From assembly GCA_024579835.1 (NCBI GenBank), contig CP102060.1, positions 2,889,558 to 2,953,557 on the forward strand: a DNA stretch of 64,000 bases, written 5' to 3'. Under the pieces are notes generated by a model, which worked only from the letters and a program-made list of their open reading frames with translations, made no database searches and was not told the origin of the DNA. The position numbers were made by a program, and so were the translations under genes. Below, piece by piece: positions 1 through 9,300 of this stretch; the first letter of the stretch is position 1, and each line of letters starts with the position of its first letter. The stretch is from Clostridiaceae bacterium HFYG-1003. Its GTDB lineage: Bacteria; Bacillota; Clostridia; Clostridiales; Clostridiaceae.

Positions 1-2
1 AG

Positions 3-1253
3 GACCGCAACTCCCTTCTTCGTTTCCCGAAATGGGATAGGACCCATTTTCATCCACATGGGGCCTGCATCTCTTCCCAACGAAGCAGTGATCTGTTCTC
101 GATGATTACGGAAGAAGCAAAAGAACGTTTCTTTCGCTTGCAGGGCAAGCGCCGGATGGAAAATGAATATTGGGCCTATGATACCACCAGCATTTCGTCC
201 TATTCAGAGTCTCTCAAACAAGTCAAATATGGGATGAACAAGGATCATGATCCGCTTCCCCAGATTAACCTGGCGCTGCTCTTTGGAGAAGACTCAGGCT
301 TGCCGTTCTACTACAGAAAGCTGGCCGGCAACATCAGCGATATCTCGACCCTGAAGAAATTGCTGGCCGACTTAAAGCAACTTGATTTTGGCAAAGTTAA
401 ACTGGTCATGGATCGTGGCTTTTACAGTGAAGCCAACATCAATGCCCTTTATCAGAACAACCTGAAATTCCTGATTGCCACCAAAGTATCCCTGAAGTTT
501 GTGCGAAAAGAATTAGACAAAGTCAGAGACAGCATAAAAACAAGGACCAACTACAACTCAATCTATCAGTTATACAGCCATTCCACCGCCATTGAATGGA
601 ACTACTCTCAAACAAGACCCCGCAAAGGCGATGTCATCAAGGATACTCGCCGCATGTATCTGCACATCTATTACAGTAGCGAGAAGGCGTTGGAACATGA
701 GAGCCGCTTCAATCTGATGCTGGATCAGTTGGAGGCTGAGCTTACGAGCGGAAATCGAAAACCAGAGAACGAGAAGCAGTACGCCAAATACTTTGAACTG
801 TCAGATACCCCGGTACGTGGAATCAAGATCATTCCCAAACAGGATGCCATCACTCGAGCTGAAAAGGACTATGGCTTTTTCGCGCTGTTAAGTAACGACA
901 TCAAGGATCCCATCATAGCCTTGGAGATTTACCGTAACAAAGATCTGGTCGAGAAGGCGTTTGGGAATCTTAAAGAAAGGCTCAATCTGAGGCGAACTGC
1001 AGTCTCATCTGAAAGCTCGCTGGACGGAAAGCTGTTTGTCCAATTCATTGCCCTGATTTTTATGTCCCATTTGAAAAAGACGATGGCCGATAAGGGTCTA
1101 TTCCAAAACTACACCATGCAGGAGCTACTAGACGAACTTGATGTCATAGAAGCATTTGAAAATCCAGGGAAGGCTCTCCAAGTAGGCGAAGTGACCAAGA
1201 AGCAGGAAGGCTTGTATACGAACTTGGGAGTAGACCCGCCATCCACGTTATAA
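3..1253 (+). CDS. IS1634/IS4-superfamily DDE transposase, 5' end cut by window edge
   Basis: The reading frame is open from base 3 to the stop at 1253 (416 residues visible), so the ATG at 102 is internal and the N-terminus lies outside the window. IS1634-type transposases are usually 500-600 residues, so roughly the first quarter is missing. A catalytic aspartate sits in LVMDRGFYSEANI, and the late motif YRNKDLVEKAFGNLK carries the E and K six residues apart typical of the YREK signature of the IS4 group. It would catalyse cut-and-paste transposition of its own element. The visible frame is intact, so the copy could be functional if its left part is intact. No terminal inverted repeat could be assigned after the stop. 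Confidence 0.85.
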   Translation, partial: DRNSLLRFPKWDRTHFHPHGACISSQRSSDLFSMITEEAKERFFRLQGKRRMENEYWAYDTTSISSYSESLKQVKYGMNKDHDPLPQINLALLFGEDSGLPFYYRKLAGNISDISTLKKLLADLKQLDFGKVKLVMDRGFYSEANINALYQNNLKFLIATKVSLKFVRKELDKVRDSIKTRTNYNSIYQLYSHSTAIEWNYSQTRPRKGDVIKDTRRMYLHIYYSSEKALEHESRFNLMLDQLEAELTSGNRKPENEKQYAKYFELSDTPVRGIKIIPKQDAITRAEKDYGFFALLSNDIKDPIIALEIYRNKDLVEKAFGNLKERLNLRRTAVSSESSLDGKLFVQFIALIFMSHLKKTMADKGLFQNYTMQELLDELDVIEAFENPGKALQVGEVTKKQEGLYTNLGVDPPSTL

Positions 1254-1868
1254 TTTTTCGGGAATTTAGGATACAAATCCAAATCCTCGATTTTTGTTTG
1301 TATTTCCTACCTTTCCGATCATCAATTTTCCCCTGGTTTTTTATTTTCTCTCTGTTCGTCAGTTGTTCGATTGAAAAAATGCTTATTTGAGATTTGCATT
1401 TGTAATGATTTGATAGCGGAATTTTCCGCTGCCATATGTCCCCAATTTTGGGTAGATTTGCCCAGTTTCGGACAAATGATTTCGCTGCTGAGTTTTCGGC
1501 TGCGAGTGGGGTCAGTAGTACTGACATCACCCAGTGTGTCCAATTTTGGACAGTTTGCTGAAAATAAAGCAGGGCCTCCTCAATATTGTGGAGGCCTATT
1601 TAGCTGTCAGAGGTGCGCAAAATTGCGCAGGCTCCTCCAGATCTCACAGAAGCCCCCAGGAGCGCTTAAGAGTACGTTTCATCCTCCAGGGTGCATTTGG
1701 TAGGGGAGGGAGCCATATCCTCCCCTGGTTCCATCCGGGGGCTATGTACAGGCTCAATTTAGGTGATTACTTTGATTTACTCTCCAGATAAACAGTTTCA
1801 TCAGCTTTATCCAGCTTTATAGAAAAAAACAAAGTTGGAGAATTCACAGCAAACATAGTTGTTACTGA
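1254..1868. other. Non-coding stretch with a cluster of short hairpins
   Basis: No convincing gene is seen here. Several short inverted repeats share one architecture, a variable 5-7 bp stem closed by AA/TT around a 2-nt loop: 1415-1430, 1441-1452, 1537-1552 and 1614-1629. Other hairpins lie at 1511-1525 (GTCAGTA/TACTGAC), 1573-1596 (GGCCTCC arms around CAATATTG) and 1702-1726 (AGGGGAGG/CCTCCCCT). Short open frames cross the area but have no ribosome site and no family resemblance. The stretch may be terminal or regulatory sequence of inserted elements. Confidence 0.5.
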
Positions 1869-2234
1869 AAGAAAAGAAAAAATCAATTTTCTCAGAAGGT
1901 GGGGCAGAAGCTTTCTGTATTCTGTAAGAGAGCAAGGGTCAAGGAGATCACACCTCATGGCTTCCGGCATACCCATTGCAGCCTGCTCTTTGAGGCAGGG
2001 GCTAAAGTGAAGGAAGTCCAGGATCGATTAAGGCACTCAGACATTAAAACGACTATGAACATCTACACTCATGTTACTGAGAAAGAAAGGGGAAATAGCA
2101 ATGAAGTTTGCCCAGTGTATGAGCCTGTAACTTTTGTTAAAAACATGAATAACGTCAATCGTAACGTCAAAGACAAAAAAGAAAAAGGCTGGAACCTCGT
2201 AACCCTTGAAATTACTTGGTTTCAGCACTTTTAA
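1869..2234 (+). pseudogene. Tyrosine recombinase (integrase), C-terminal remnant next to tRNA-Ser
   Basis: Only the catalytic C-terminus of a phage/ICE-type integrase is present. ITPHGFRHTHCSLLFEAGA contains the HxxR box, LRHSDIKTTMNIYTHV carries the second His and the tyrosine nucleophile. A TGA at 1866-1868 closes the frame upstream and no N-terminal DNA-binding or core domain is readable, so the gene is decayed or truncated. The first possible start is a GTG at 1899 without a good ribosome site. The remnant reads toward the 3' end of tRNA-Ser (2245), the usual geometry of an element integrated at a tRNA 3' end. About 25 extra residues follow the family's normal end, suggesting further decay or readthrough. 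Confidence 0.8.
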
Positions 2235-2244
2235 AAAATTGGTA

Positions 2245-2335
2245 TGGCGGAGATTGAGGGATTTGAACCCTCGCGCCGGTTACCCGACCTACGCCCTTAG
2301 CAGGGGCGCCTCTTCGGCCTCTTGAGTAAATCTCC
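2245..2335 (-). tRNA. tRNA-Ser(GCU)
   Basis: Read on the minus strand, the 91-nt gene has a 7-bp acceptor stem (GGAGATT/AATCTCC), an anticodon stem CGCCC/GGGCG around the loop CTGCTAA (anticodon GCT), a long class II variable arm, a T arm GAGGG-TTCAAAT-CCCTC and an encoded CCA. The long variable arm and the anticodon together identify a serine tRNA for AGC/AGU codons. Confidence 0.97.
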
Positions 2336-2368
2336 GAATTAAAAAAGTATGAATTTGATACGAACTTT

Positions 2369-2397
2369 ATTATAACAACCCGACCCGCCCAAGTCAA
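2369..2397 (-). promoter_or_regulatory. Sigma-A promoter of tRNA-Ser
   Basis: On the minus strand TTGACT (2392-2397) and a perfect TATAAT (2369-2374) are separated by 17 bp. They lie 34 bp before the tRNA 5' end, as expected for a strong stable-RNA promoter. The rest of 2398-2640 holds no supported gene. Confidence 0.85.
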
Positions 2398-2653
2398 TAA
2401 AAAGAGAAGCAGCCGGCTGGATTTCAGGCAGTATTTCATGTCAGCCAGGGAAGAGGCCTTTTATTCGGTATTCCATTTGCTGTTATTGGCAATTTGTCTG
2501 GATTTTTTTTGGATCATCTTGGGTGTTAAGTTAAGTTTGAACGGTTCTGATGATTATGACTGGGATTTGTTTCAAAACCTTAACTGTTTTGAAACGATGG
2601 TTTCAGGCGTTCATGGTACAATTAGGCCACTAATATGAGATGAGGCGATGATG

Positions 2654-3490
2654 ATGTGGAAAAAAATAGCAGCCGTTGTTTTGATCCTGGTCGGCATTGT
2701 TCTGATTTTCTCTGATCGGATCAATGATCAATATATTAATTATCAGGCGAAGAACACCATAAAGGAAGCAATGGAGATTACGCCGGTTCAGATCAAGGAG
2801 AATACAGAGCAAACCCTTCCGGGTCCTCTGGAGGAGGAGCGCTTTGATTTTGATCAGGTGAAAGCAATTAACATCAATGAATCCTGGCAGTCCCTTCTGG
2901 ATCAGGTACTGGCACAGGAACCGGAGAAGCCTGTCCCTGGCACGGGAACCGCAGTGACGAACCCCGGGACAACCGGAGGAAACAAGGGACCGACCGCTAC
3001 CATGTCGGAAGAACAGGCCAAGGCGGAACTCAAGAAATACTCTCAGAAATATATCATCGGCATCATTAAAATCCCGGCAATCCGATTGGAACTGGGGATC
3101 TTGAAAGGGGTGCTCAACCGGAATCTGTACATGGGAGCCGGTACGATGCGCTCGGATCAGGTCATGGGCGAACGAAATTATCCCCTGGCAGCTCACCACA
3201 CCCAGTCTTATGGCGTTCTCTTCAACCGGGTTCCGGAGCTGAAGGCCGGGCAGATGCTGTATATTACGGATAAGGAAACTATTTATACCTATCGGGTATA
3301 CACCCGCAAGAAAGTCCATGAGACGGAAATCGAAGTGATTTATGACTCCGTGGCCAAAGATCGCGGGAAACCCGTATTGACTCTTTCCACCTGCTTTAAC
3401 CTGAAAGAGCCAGAATCACGTATTATAGTTCAGGGAGAGCTCGTTGGCAGTCAGCCTTACAGTGAAGAAACATTCGCTGCTCTGAAATAA
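2654..3490 (+). CDS. Class A-like sortase (cysteine transpeptidase)
   Basis: A membrane-anchored enzyme that cleaves a sorting signal of secreted proteins and links them to the cell wall or to another subunit. It has an N-terminal membrane anchor (about residues 5-20), a long linker rich in Pro, Gly and Thr (to about 115), then the sortase barrel with catalytic His in AAHHTQ (H181/H182), Cys in TLSTC (C247) and Arg in ESRII (R256). Three ATGs are consecutive (2648, 2651, 2654); the GAGG at 2642-2645 fits the last one best. It has 278 residues, longer than a minimal sortase because of the linker. No LPxTG-type substrate was recognised in the window, so its targets are elsewhere. Confidence 0.9.
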   Translation: MWKKIAAVVLILVGIVLIFSDRINDQYINYQAKNTIKEAMEITPVQIKENTEQTLPGPLEEERFDFDQVKAININESWQSLLDQVLAQEPEKPVPGTGTAVTNPGTTGGNKGPTATMSEEQAKAELKKYSQKYIIGIIKIPAIRLELGILKGVLNRNLYMGAGTMRSDQVMGERNYPLAAHHTQSYGVLFNRVPELKAGQMLYITDKETIYTYRVYTRKKVHETEIEVIYDSVAKDRGKPVLTLSTCFNLKEPESRIIVQGELVGSQPYSEETFAALK

Positions 3491-3512
3491 GACCACGAAC
3501 CTTACAGGGAAA

Positions 3513-3560
3513 GACCGGTTCACTCAGTGAAAAAACTGAGTTGAACCGGTCGGTTTTTTT
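3513..3560. terminator. Bidirectional terminator between sortase and radical SAM gene
   Basis: An inverted repeat with GACCGGTT...AACCGGTC and CTCAGT/ACTGAG arms is followed on the plus strand by a T-run (3554-3560). The converging minus-strand gene ends inside the hairpin (stop at 3520-3522), so the structure probably serves both genes. Confidence 0.8.
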
Positions 3561-4395
3561 CTTCAAATTCAGACAGATAGGCAAACACCTGATCCGGACG
3601 GCACAGCATATTGTTTTCCCGGCAGAAGGATTTTAATTGCGCCATCAGTTGGGGGTGATTCGGACTAAGCAGAGAGTAGGCGTTCCCATAAGTTTGGATA
3701 TAGCGCTCCTTCAGTCCGGGGAAATGACGATCCAGGGCGGCGTAAAAATATTCGCGGTCCCCGCTGCGCAGCGTCACCCCCATATCAAAGCAGATAATGC
3801 CTTTGACACCGGCATCATTGCAATAAGTTAGAATTCCTTCCAGATTTTCTTTCGTATCGTTAATAAAAGGCAGGATGGGAGAGAGCCAGACCACCGTCGG
3901 GATTCCAATTTCCCGGAAGCGCTGCAGCACTTCAAACCGGCGCCGGGTACTCGCCACATGAGGTTCCAGAATGGCGCACAGTGCCTCATCATAGGTCGTC
4001 AGAGTCATCTGCAGGACAAACCGGGTGGAGCGGTGGAGGGCTTCAATGACGTCCAGATCCCGCAGAACCAGATCCGATTTCGTCAGGACCGTAGCTCCAA
4101 AGCCCAGATCCCGGATCAGCTCCAGACTTTTTCGGGTATACTGCAATGTCCTCTCCAGCGGCAGATACGGATCCGACATAGCCCCCGTGGAGATCATGCA
4201 TTTCGTTCGCTTGCGCCGAAGTTCTGACTCGAGAACTTCCAGGCAGTTGCGCTTGACCTTAATGTCCTCAAAGACATGATTCATCTGATAGCACGTGCTG
4301 CGGGAATCACAATAAATGCAGCCGTGACTGCAGCCCCGGTACAGGTTCATTCCGTTTCGGGCAGACAATATGCCCTTGACCTCTACTTCGTGCAT
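3520..4395 (-). CDS. SPL-like radical SAM protein, LexA-controlled
   Basis: A radical S-adenosylmethionine enzyme. The cluster motif C22-x3-C26-x2-C29 (CSHGCIYC) lies near the N-terminus, followed by the SAM-domain barrel with STGAMSDPYLPLE and VLTKSDLVLRDL segments. The sequence resembles the spore photoproduct lyase/Rv2578c-like group, but the substrate cannot be read from sequence. The start is the ATG at 4395, with AAGGAGGG 7 bases before it. The longer frame to 4443 would start inside the -10 box and is rejected. The protein has 291 residues. A LexA box in the promoter (see 4442-4470) ties it to the SOS response and fits a role in DNA repair. Confidence 0.85.
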   Translation of the reverse strand: MHEVEVKGILSARNGMNLYRGCSHGCIYCDSRSTCYQMNHVFEDIKVKRNCLEVLESELRRKRTKCMISTGAMSDPYLPLERTLQYTRKSLELIRDLGFGATVLTKSDLVLRDLDVIEALHRSTRFVLQMTLTTYDEALCAILEPHVASTRRRFEVLQRFREIGIPTVVWLSPILPFINDTKENLEGILTYCNDAGVKGIICFDMGVTLRSGDREYFYAALDRHFPGLKERYIQTYGNAYSLLSPNHPQLMAQLKSFCRENNMLCRPDQVFAYLSEFEEKNRPVQLSFFTE

Positions 4396-4441
4396 CGGAA
4401 ACCCTCCTTGTAGAATCGACCTAGATCTGAGATTTGCTTCC

Positions 4442-4470
4442 ATTATAACAAACGTGCGTTCGAATGAACA
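4442..4470 (-). promoter_or_regulatory. LexA (SOS) box within the radical SAM gene promoter
   Basis: On the minus strand CGAACGCACGTTTG (4449-4462) matches the Gram-positive LexA box CGAAC-RNRY-GTTYG at every position. It lies directly upstream of a perfect TATAAT (4442-4447) and inside the spacer after a weak -35, TGTTCA (4465-4470). Binding of LexA there should block RNA polymerase until DNA damage. Confidence 0.8.
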
Positions 4471-4538
4471 GCGAGGCCGAAGAATGTTATTTTTTCTTGT
4501 TCAGCCGGGAATCAGCCTGCCTCAGATTGTTTTTACGA

Positions 4539-4544
4539 TATAAT
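4539..4544 (+). promoter_or_regulatory. -10 box of the MFS gene
   Basis: A perfect TATAAT precedes the MFS gene by 46 bp, without a good -35. It overlaps the first ATG of the longer frame (4543), showing that translation must start later. The LexA box at 4449-4462 lies about 80 bp upstream and could also influence it. Confidence 0.55.
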
Positions 4545-4590
4545 GAATCAAAGGTCTTATTTCAAATATTTTGTGAATGGAGAAACTGCC

Positions 4591-5859
4591 ATGACAAGAG
4601 AAGAACGAAGCTGGATCCTGCAGGATTTTGGAAACTCCGCATATTCCATCGCGATTACAACGGCTTTGCTGCCCGTCTTCTACAAGACGTACGCTGCCAA
4701 GGGATTAAATCCCACCGATGCCACAGCCTTTTGGGGTTATGCCAACTCCTTCGCAACGGCTCTCATCGTCATCCTGGCACCTATTCTGGGAAACCTGGCG
4801 GACTATAAAGGATACAAGAAGAAATTCTTCAATTTCTTTGTGATCCTCGCCATCCTTTCCACCGCTGCCCTGTCCTTCATCGGCGAGAACCAGTGGCGGC
4901 TGGCCTTATTCATTTATATTATTACGGTGCTCGGTTCCACCGGCGCCTCCATCTTCTATGATGCTTTCCTGACGGATGTGACCACGGATGAGAAAATGGA
5001 TATGATCTCCAGTCAGGGCTTTGGCTTTGGATACCTGGGAGGAACCGTCGGCTTCGGATTGTCCATGGGACTGATCCTGTTGGCGCCTTCCATCGGCATG
5101 CCGGCTTCCCTGGCCACTAAAATCGCCTTCGTTATTACCGCTGTCTGGTGGCTGGTATTCACGATTCCCTTCTTTAAAAACATCGAACAGAAATACTGGC
5201 TGGAAGGCAAGCCGCCCAAAGCTGCCAAAGTTTTCCAAAAACTGGCCGGAACCTTCCGGGAGATCTTTCAGGACCGAAATCTGCTGTTGTTCTTTCTTGC
5301 CTATTTCTTCTACATCGACGGTGTCCATACCATCATCTCCATGGCGACACCCATTGCCATTGACCTGAAACTGGGCCTCACCGAGACGGAACTGCTCATG
5401 ATCCTGCTGGTCATCCAGCTGGTGGCCTTCCCCTTCGCCATCCTTTACGGCTGGTTGTCCAAGCGGGTAGGATCCCGGATCATGATCATGGTCGGTATTC
5501 TGACTTATGTAGGTATTGCCATCTTCGGTCTGTTCCTGGACACGCGCCTCGACTTCATGATCCTGGCCTTCCTCGTTGCCACAGCCCAGGGCGGAATTCA
5601 GGCCCTCAGCCGTTCCTTCTTCGGAAAACTCATTCCCAAAACCAAAAGTGCGGAGTACTTCGGCGTATTCAACATCTTTGGCAAGATCTCATCCATATTC
5701 GGCCCCCTGCTGATGGGGGTTGTCACCCAGGTCACCGGCAATATCCAGTATGGCATTCTCTCCCTGGGAATCCTGTTTGTCCTGGGTCTGGCCTTCTTCC
5801 TGAAAGTCCGGTCCGTCCCTTCAAACCTGAGCGGCGGCCCGGCACCAGATACCGTCTGA
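4591..5859 (+). CDS. MFS transporter, UMF1/Atg22-like family
   Basis: A polytopic membrane transporter of 422 residues with about 12 hydrophobic segments. The opening WILQDFGNSAYSIAITTALLP and the loop LADYKGYKKKFF are typical of the UMF1 (vacuolar effluxer Atg22-like) branch of the major facilitator superfamily. Bacterial members probably export amino acids or small metabolites, but the substrate is not established. The start ATG 4591 follows an AATGGAG site by 8 bases. The gene stands alone with its own promoter and terminator, divergent from the SOS-controlled radical SAM gene. Confidence 0.85.
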   Translation: MTREERSWILQDFGNSAYSIAITTALLPVFYKTYAAKGLNPTDATAFWGYANSFATALIVILAPILGNLADYKGYKKKFFNFFVILAILSTAALSFIGENQWRLALFIYIITVLGSTGASIFYDAFLTDVTTDEKMDMISSQGFGFGYLGGTVGFGLSMGLILLAPSIGMPASLATKIAFVITAVWWLVFTIPFFKNIEQKYWLEGKPPKAAKVFQKLAGTFREIFQDRNLLLFFLAYFFYIDGVHTIISMATPIAIDLKLGLTETELLMILLVIQLVAFPFAILYGWLSKRVGSRIMIMVGILTYVGIAIFGLFLDTRLDFMILAFLVATAQGGIQALSRSFFGKLIPKTKSAEYFGVFNIFGKISSIFGPLLMGVVTQVTGNIQYGILSLGILFVLGLAFFLKVRSVPSNLSGGPAPDTV

Positions 5860-5896
5860 AACTGAGACGAAGCGTTGAACAATAAATATAACTGTG

Positions 5897-5928
5897 CAAA
5901 ACAACGGATTTCAATTCCGTTGTTTTTG
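5897..5928 (+). terminator. Rho-independent terminator of the MFS gene
   Basis: The arms AAACAACGGA and TCCGTTGTTT enclose a short loop and run into TTTTT. Confidence 0.85.
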
Positions 5929-6355
5929 CGTTTCAGACTCAACGGATCGTCCAGATCCCATCAATAGTCGACATACTCCAGGCTCAGTCAAAATGCTGTC
6001 GTTTCGAGTTCTGTGATCAAATGCAGAAAGATGGGTGAGGAATCAAACATGAAAAAACCGGTTGAGGGATCAAACCTATTTAGCAGACTGAGGGGAAAAA
6101 ACATCATTTGAGTTGAGGGATAAACACATAGCCCAGGCTCTGATGAGATACCCCATCGGTCAGACTTGCCGGAGGGAACTCCCGGTTTCGAGGCGCTGAT
6201 GCAACTTCGTTTTTTTAAACGGAGTGATCCGGTCAGCCCGAGGGAGAGGGGAAAGGCGGGAGCTTGGCCGCCGGGCTTCGGCAGGGTGGGGGAATAGAAT
6301 GGTATAATCGGGATAGCACGATTGAAATGACTTAAACGACAGGGAGGGTAGTGCC
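5929..6355. other. Intergenic region with degenerate repeats and the addB promoter
   Basis: No gene is seen. Three imperfect copies of GTTGAGGGATCAAAC lie near 6034, 6061 and 6113. An extended -10 element TGG-TATAAT (TATAAT at 6303-6308) precedes addB. A ribosome site GGGAGGG lies just before its ATG. Confidence 0.55.
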
Positions 6356-9300
6356 ATGGCATTGGCAATGATCTACGGCCGCTCGGGCTCCGGAAAAACC
6401 ACGGAGCTGTTTCGCAGGCTGAGAGCTGGTCTGGCGGGAGCTGATATCCGCAGCAAGCGGTACGTCATCGTCCCGGATCAGTTTACGTATATGATGGAAA
6501 AGAAAATCCTGGAAGAGTTCGGCGAGGAGAACGGCTTCAAGATCCAGGTCGTGGGCTTTCGGACCCTGAGCCAGCGCGTTCTGGAACGGGTGGGCGGCAT
6601 CCGCCGGCCGGTTCTCAGTCCGGTGGGACAGTCCATGCTGGTCAGTTCCCTGGCTCTGAAGCAGAAAAACGACCTCAAGCTGTTCCGCAAATCCGCTGCC
6701 TACGCCGGCTTTGCCCAGATGGTCAGCCAGACGATCAAGGAACTGAAAAACTACGCGATCACGCCTCAGGAACTCCAGGCGGCGGCCGGGAATCTACCGG
6801 ACGGCGAACTCCGGTACAAGCTGGAGGACGTGGCGCTGCTCTACCAAAGCTACGAGGACCAGCTCCACCAAAACTTTGTGGACCCGGAAGACCAGCTGGA
6901 CACCGCGATTCAGATGCTCAAAGCCTCCGATTATCTCAATGGCAGTGAATTCTATGTGGATGAGTTCTCTGATTTCACCCCCCGTCAGCTGGAAATGATC
7001 GAAGTGCTGCTGGGCAAGGGCAATGTATATATCACCCTGACTTTTGAGGAAGGACTCGACAAGCAGCATAAGGGCCTGTTCGCTCTGACGGTGGATACGG
7101 ACCTGGCGCTCATGGACATGGCTGCCCGACAGGGCATCCGCCTGGAAGCACCCGTCTTCCTCCGGGGAACCGGCCGCTTTCAGGGTCATCCCGAGCTGGC
7201 TCACCTGGAACGTGAATTCTACCACTATCCCAATGAAGTGTACTCTGGCGAAGTATCCTCCGTCCGGATCCTGCGGGCGCAGAATCCCTATGAGGAAATG
7301 GAGCTGGTGGCCCGGGACATCGTCCGGCAGGTCCGTGACAACGGGCTGCGCTTCCAGGACCTGGCCATTCTGCTGCGGGATCTGGATACCTACGGCGCCA
7401 TTTTGCAGAGCGTCATGGCCCAGTACGAGATTCCCGTCTTCATCGATGCCCGCAAGGAGATCGACACCAATCCCCTGGCAGCCTTTATCAGCGGTTTCTT
7501 TGAAATTCACCGGCGCAATTTCCAGTTCGAGGCGGTTTTCAAGTATCTGAAGACCAGCCTGCTTCCCATTCCCCGGGAAGACATCGATCTTCTGGAAAAC
7601 TACTGTCTGGCCAACGGCATCACCGGCTGGAAATGGCTGGAGGAAATCTGGCAGTGGCCCGTCCCCCAGGTCGAGGAAGGCCTGGAGGAACAGCGCCTGA
7701 AGAATCACCTCAACGAGCTGCGCGACGCCATCGTCGATCCGCTGCAGGAATGCTTTGCGGCCATGGAGCAGGCCCCGACCGTCCGGGAGAAAGCCACCCT
7801 GTTCTATGAGTTCCTGGTTCACTCCCATGCCCTGCTCACCTTTACCGCCTGGATTGACGAGCGGGAGACGACAGATTCCGAACAGCACCGGGAATACAGC
7901 CAGATTCTGGATTCACTGCTCCAGGTCCTGGACCAGATGGTCGAGGCCATGGGCGATGAACCCATGGGTCTGGAAGATTTTGGCAATACGCTGCTGGTGG
8001 GACTCTCCTCCATCCGGATTTCCCTGATTCCCGCCACCCTGGATCAGGTCATTGTGGGCGACATCGCCCGGGTCCGGTCCGGCGCCGTGCGCGGCATCTA
8101 CATCGTCGGCACCAACGACGGCGTGCTGCCCCGGACGCCGGCCAGTGTCGGCATTTTCACCGACAGTGACCGCGAAGCTCTCCAGGAGATCCAGCTCTAC
8201 CTGTCCAAGGACTCCCGCACCCGGGCGTTCTATGAGCAGTTCTACGTCTACAATGCCCTGACCATCGGCACCGACTTCCTGACGGTGACCTACCCCACCT
8301 CCGATGCCGAGGGCAAGGCCCTGCGCCCCTCCATGATCATCGGCCGGCTGAAAAAACTGTTTCCCGGCCTCCGGGAAGAGATCAGTCAGTCCTACCTGGA
8401 AAAAGGCAGCCCCGGCCGCGAGAGCATTAGCTGTGAACGCGAAGCGTTCCGTGAGCTCATTGCCCAGCTGCGCCGCCATCATGACGGTGCGCCGGTGGAC
8501 CCGGTGTGGCGTGAGGTCTATGCCCGCCTGCGGGAACACCCCGACTACAGCGACCGGCTCCGCCACGTTGAGGAAGGGCTGCGCTATACGAACTACCCGG
8601 CTGAACTGCGCGCCGAGCACATGGAAGCCCTCTACGGCAAAAAGCTCTATCTGACCGTTTCGCGGCTGGAAACCTTCTCCCGCTGTCCCTTTGCCTATTT
8701 CGTCAAGTACGGCCTGCGCGCCAAGGAACGGAAGGAGTTTATCCTGTCCACTCCCGATGTGGGATCCCTGATGCATGATGTCCTGGATCGCTTTACCAAG
8801 AAAATTCGGGAAGAAGCCCTGGACTGGAAAGACCTGACCCCGGACTTTACCCGTCAGGCGGTGGATCACCTGATGGAAGAAGCCCTGTCCCAGCAGAAAA
8901 ATCCGGTGCTCGCTTCCAGCCGGCGCTATCAGCACATGACCGGCAAGCTCAAGCACATCATCGCTTCTTCGGTGGATGTCATTCAGAATCAGATCATCCG
9001 GGGGGAATTTGAACCGCTGTATTCCGAAGTCGGCTTCGGGCCCAACGAAATGATCCCGCCCATTGTCCTGGATCTGGAGGGCGGACGGGAAATCAGCATC
9101 GTGGGGCGGATCGACCGCGTCGATGTGCTGCGCCAGGAAGACCGCAACTACATCCGCATCATCGACTACAAATCCGGGATGAAGGAACTCACCCTGTCCG
9201 ACATCGTCTATGGCCTGCAGCTTCAGCTCCTGGTCTATCTGGACGTTGTCCTGCGCAACGCCCACCGCTTTCTGGCCGGGGAGACCCTGCCCGGCGCAGT

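Noticed and set aside
1144-1791. Several overlapping frames of 70-130 codons on both strands
   Set aside because: They cross the hairpin cluster, lack start signals and have no protein-like conservation.
2438-2638. A 66-codon frame before the sortase
   Set aside because: No ribosome site; hydrophobic by composition only, with a repeated sequence (AACTGTTTTGAAACG) inside.
2648-2656. Start of the sortase at the first ATG
   Set aside because: The GAGG site lies only 2 bases before it; the third ATG has normal spacing.
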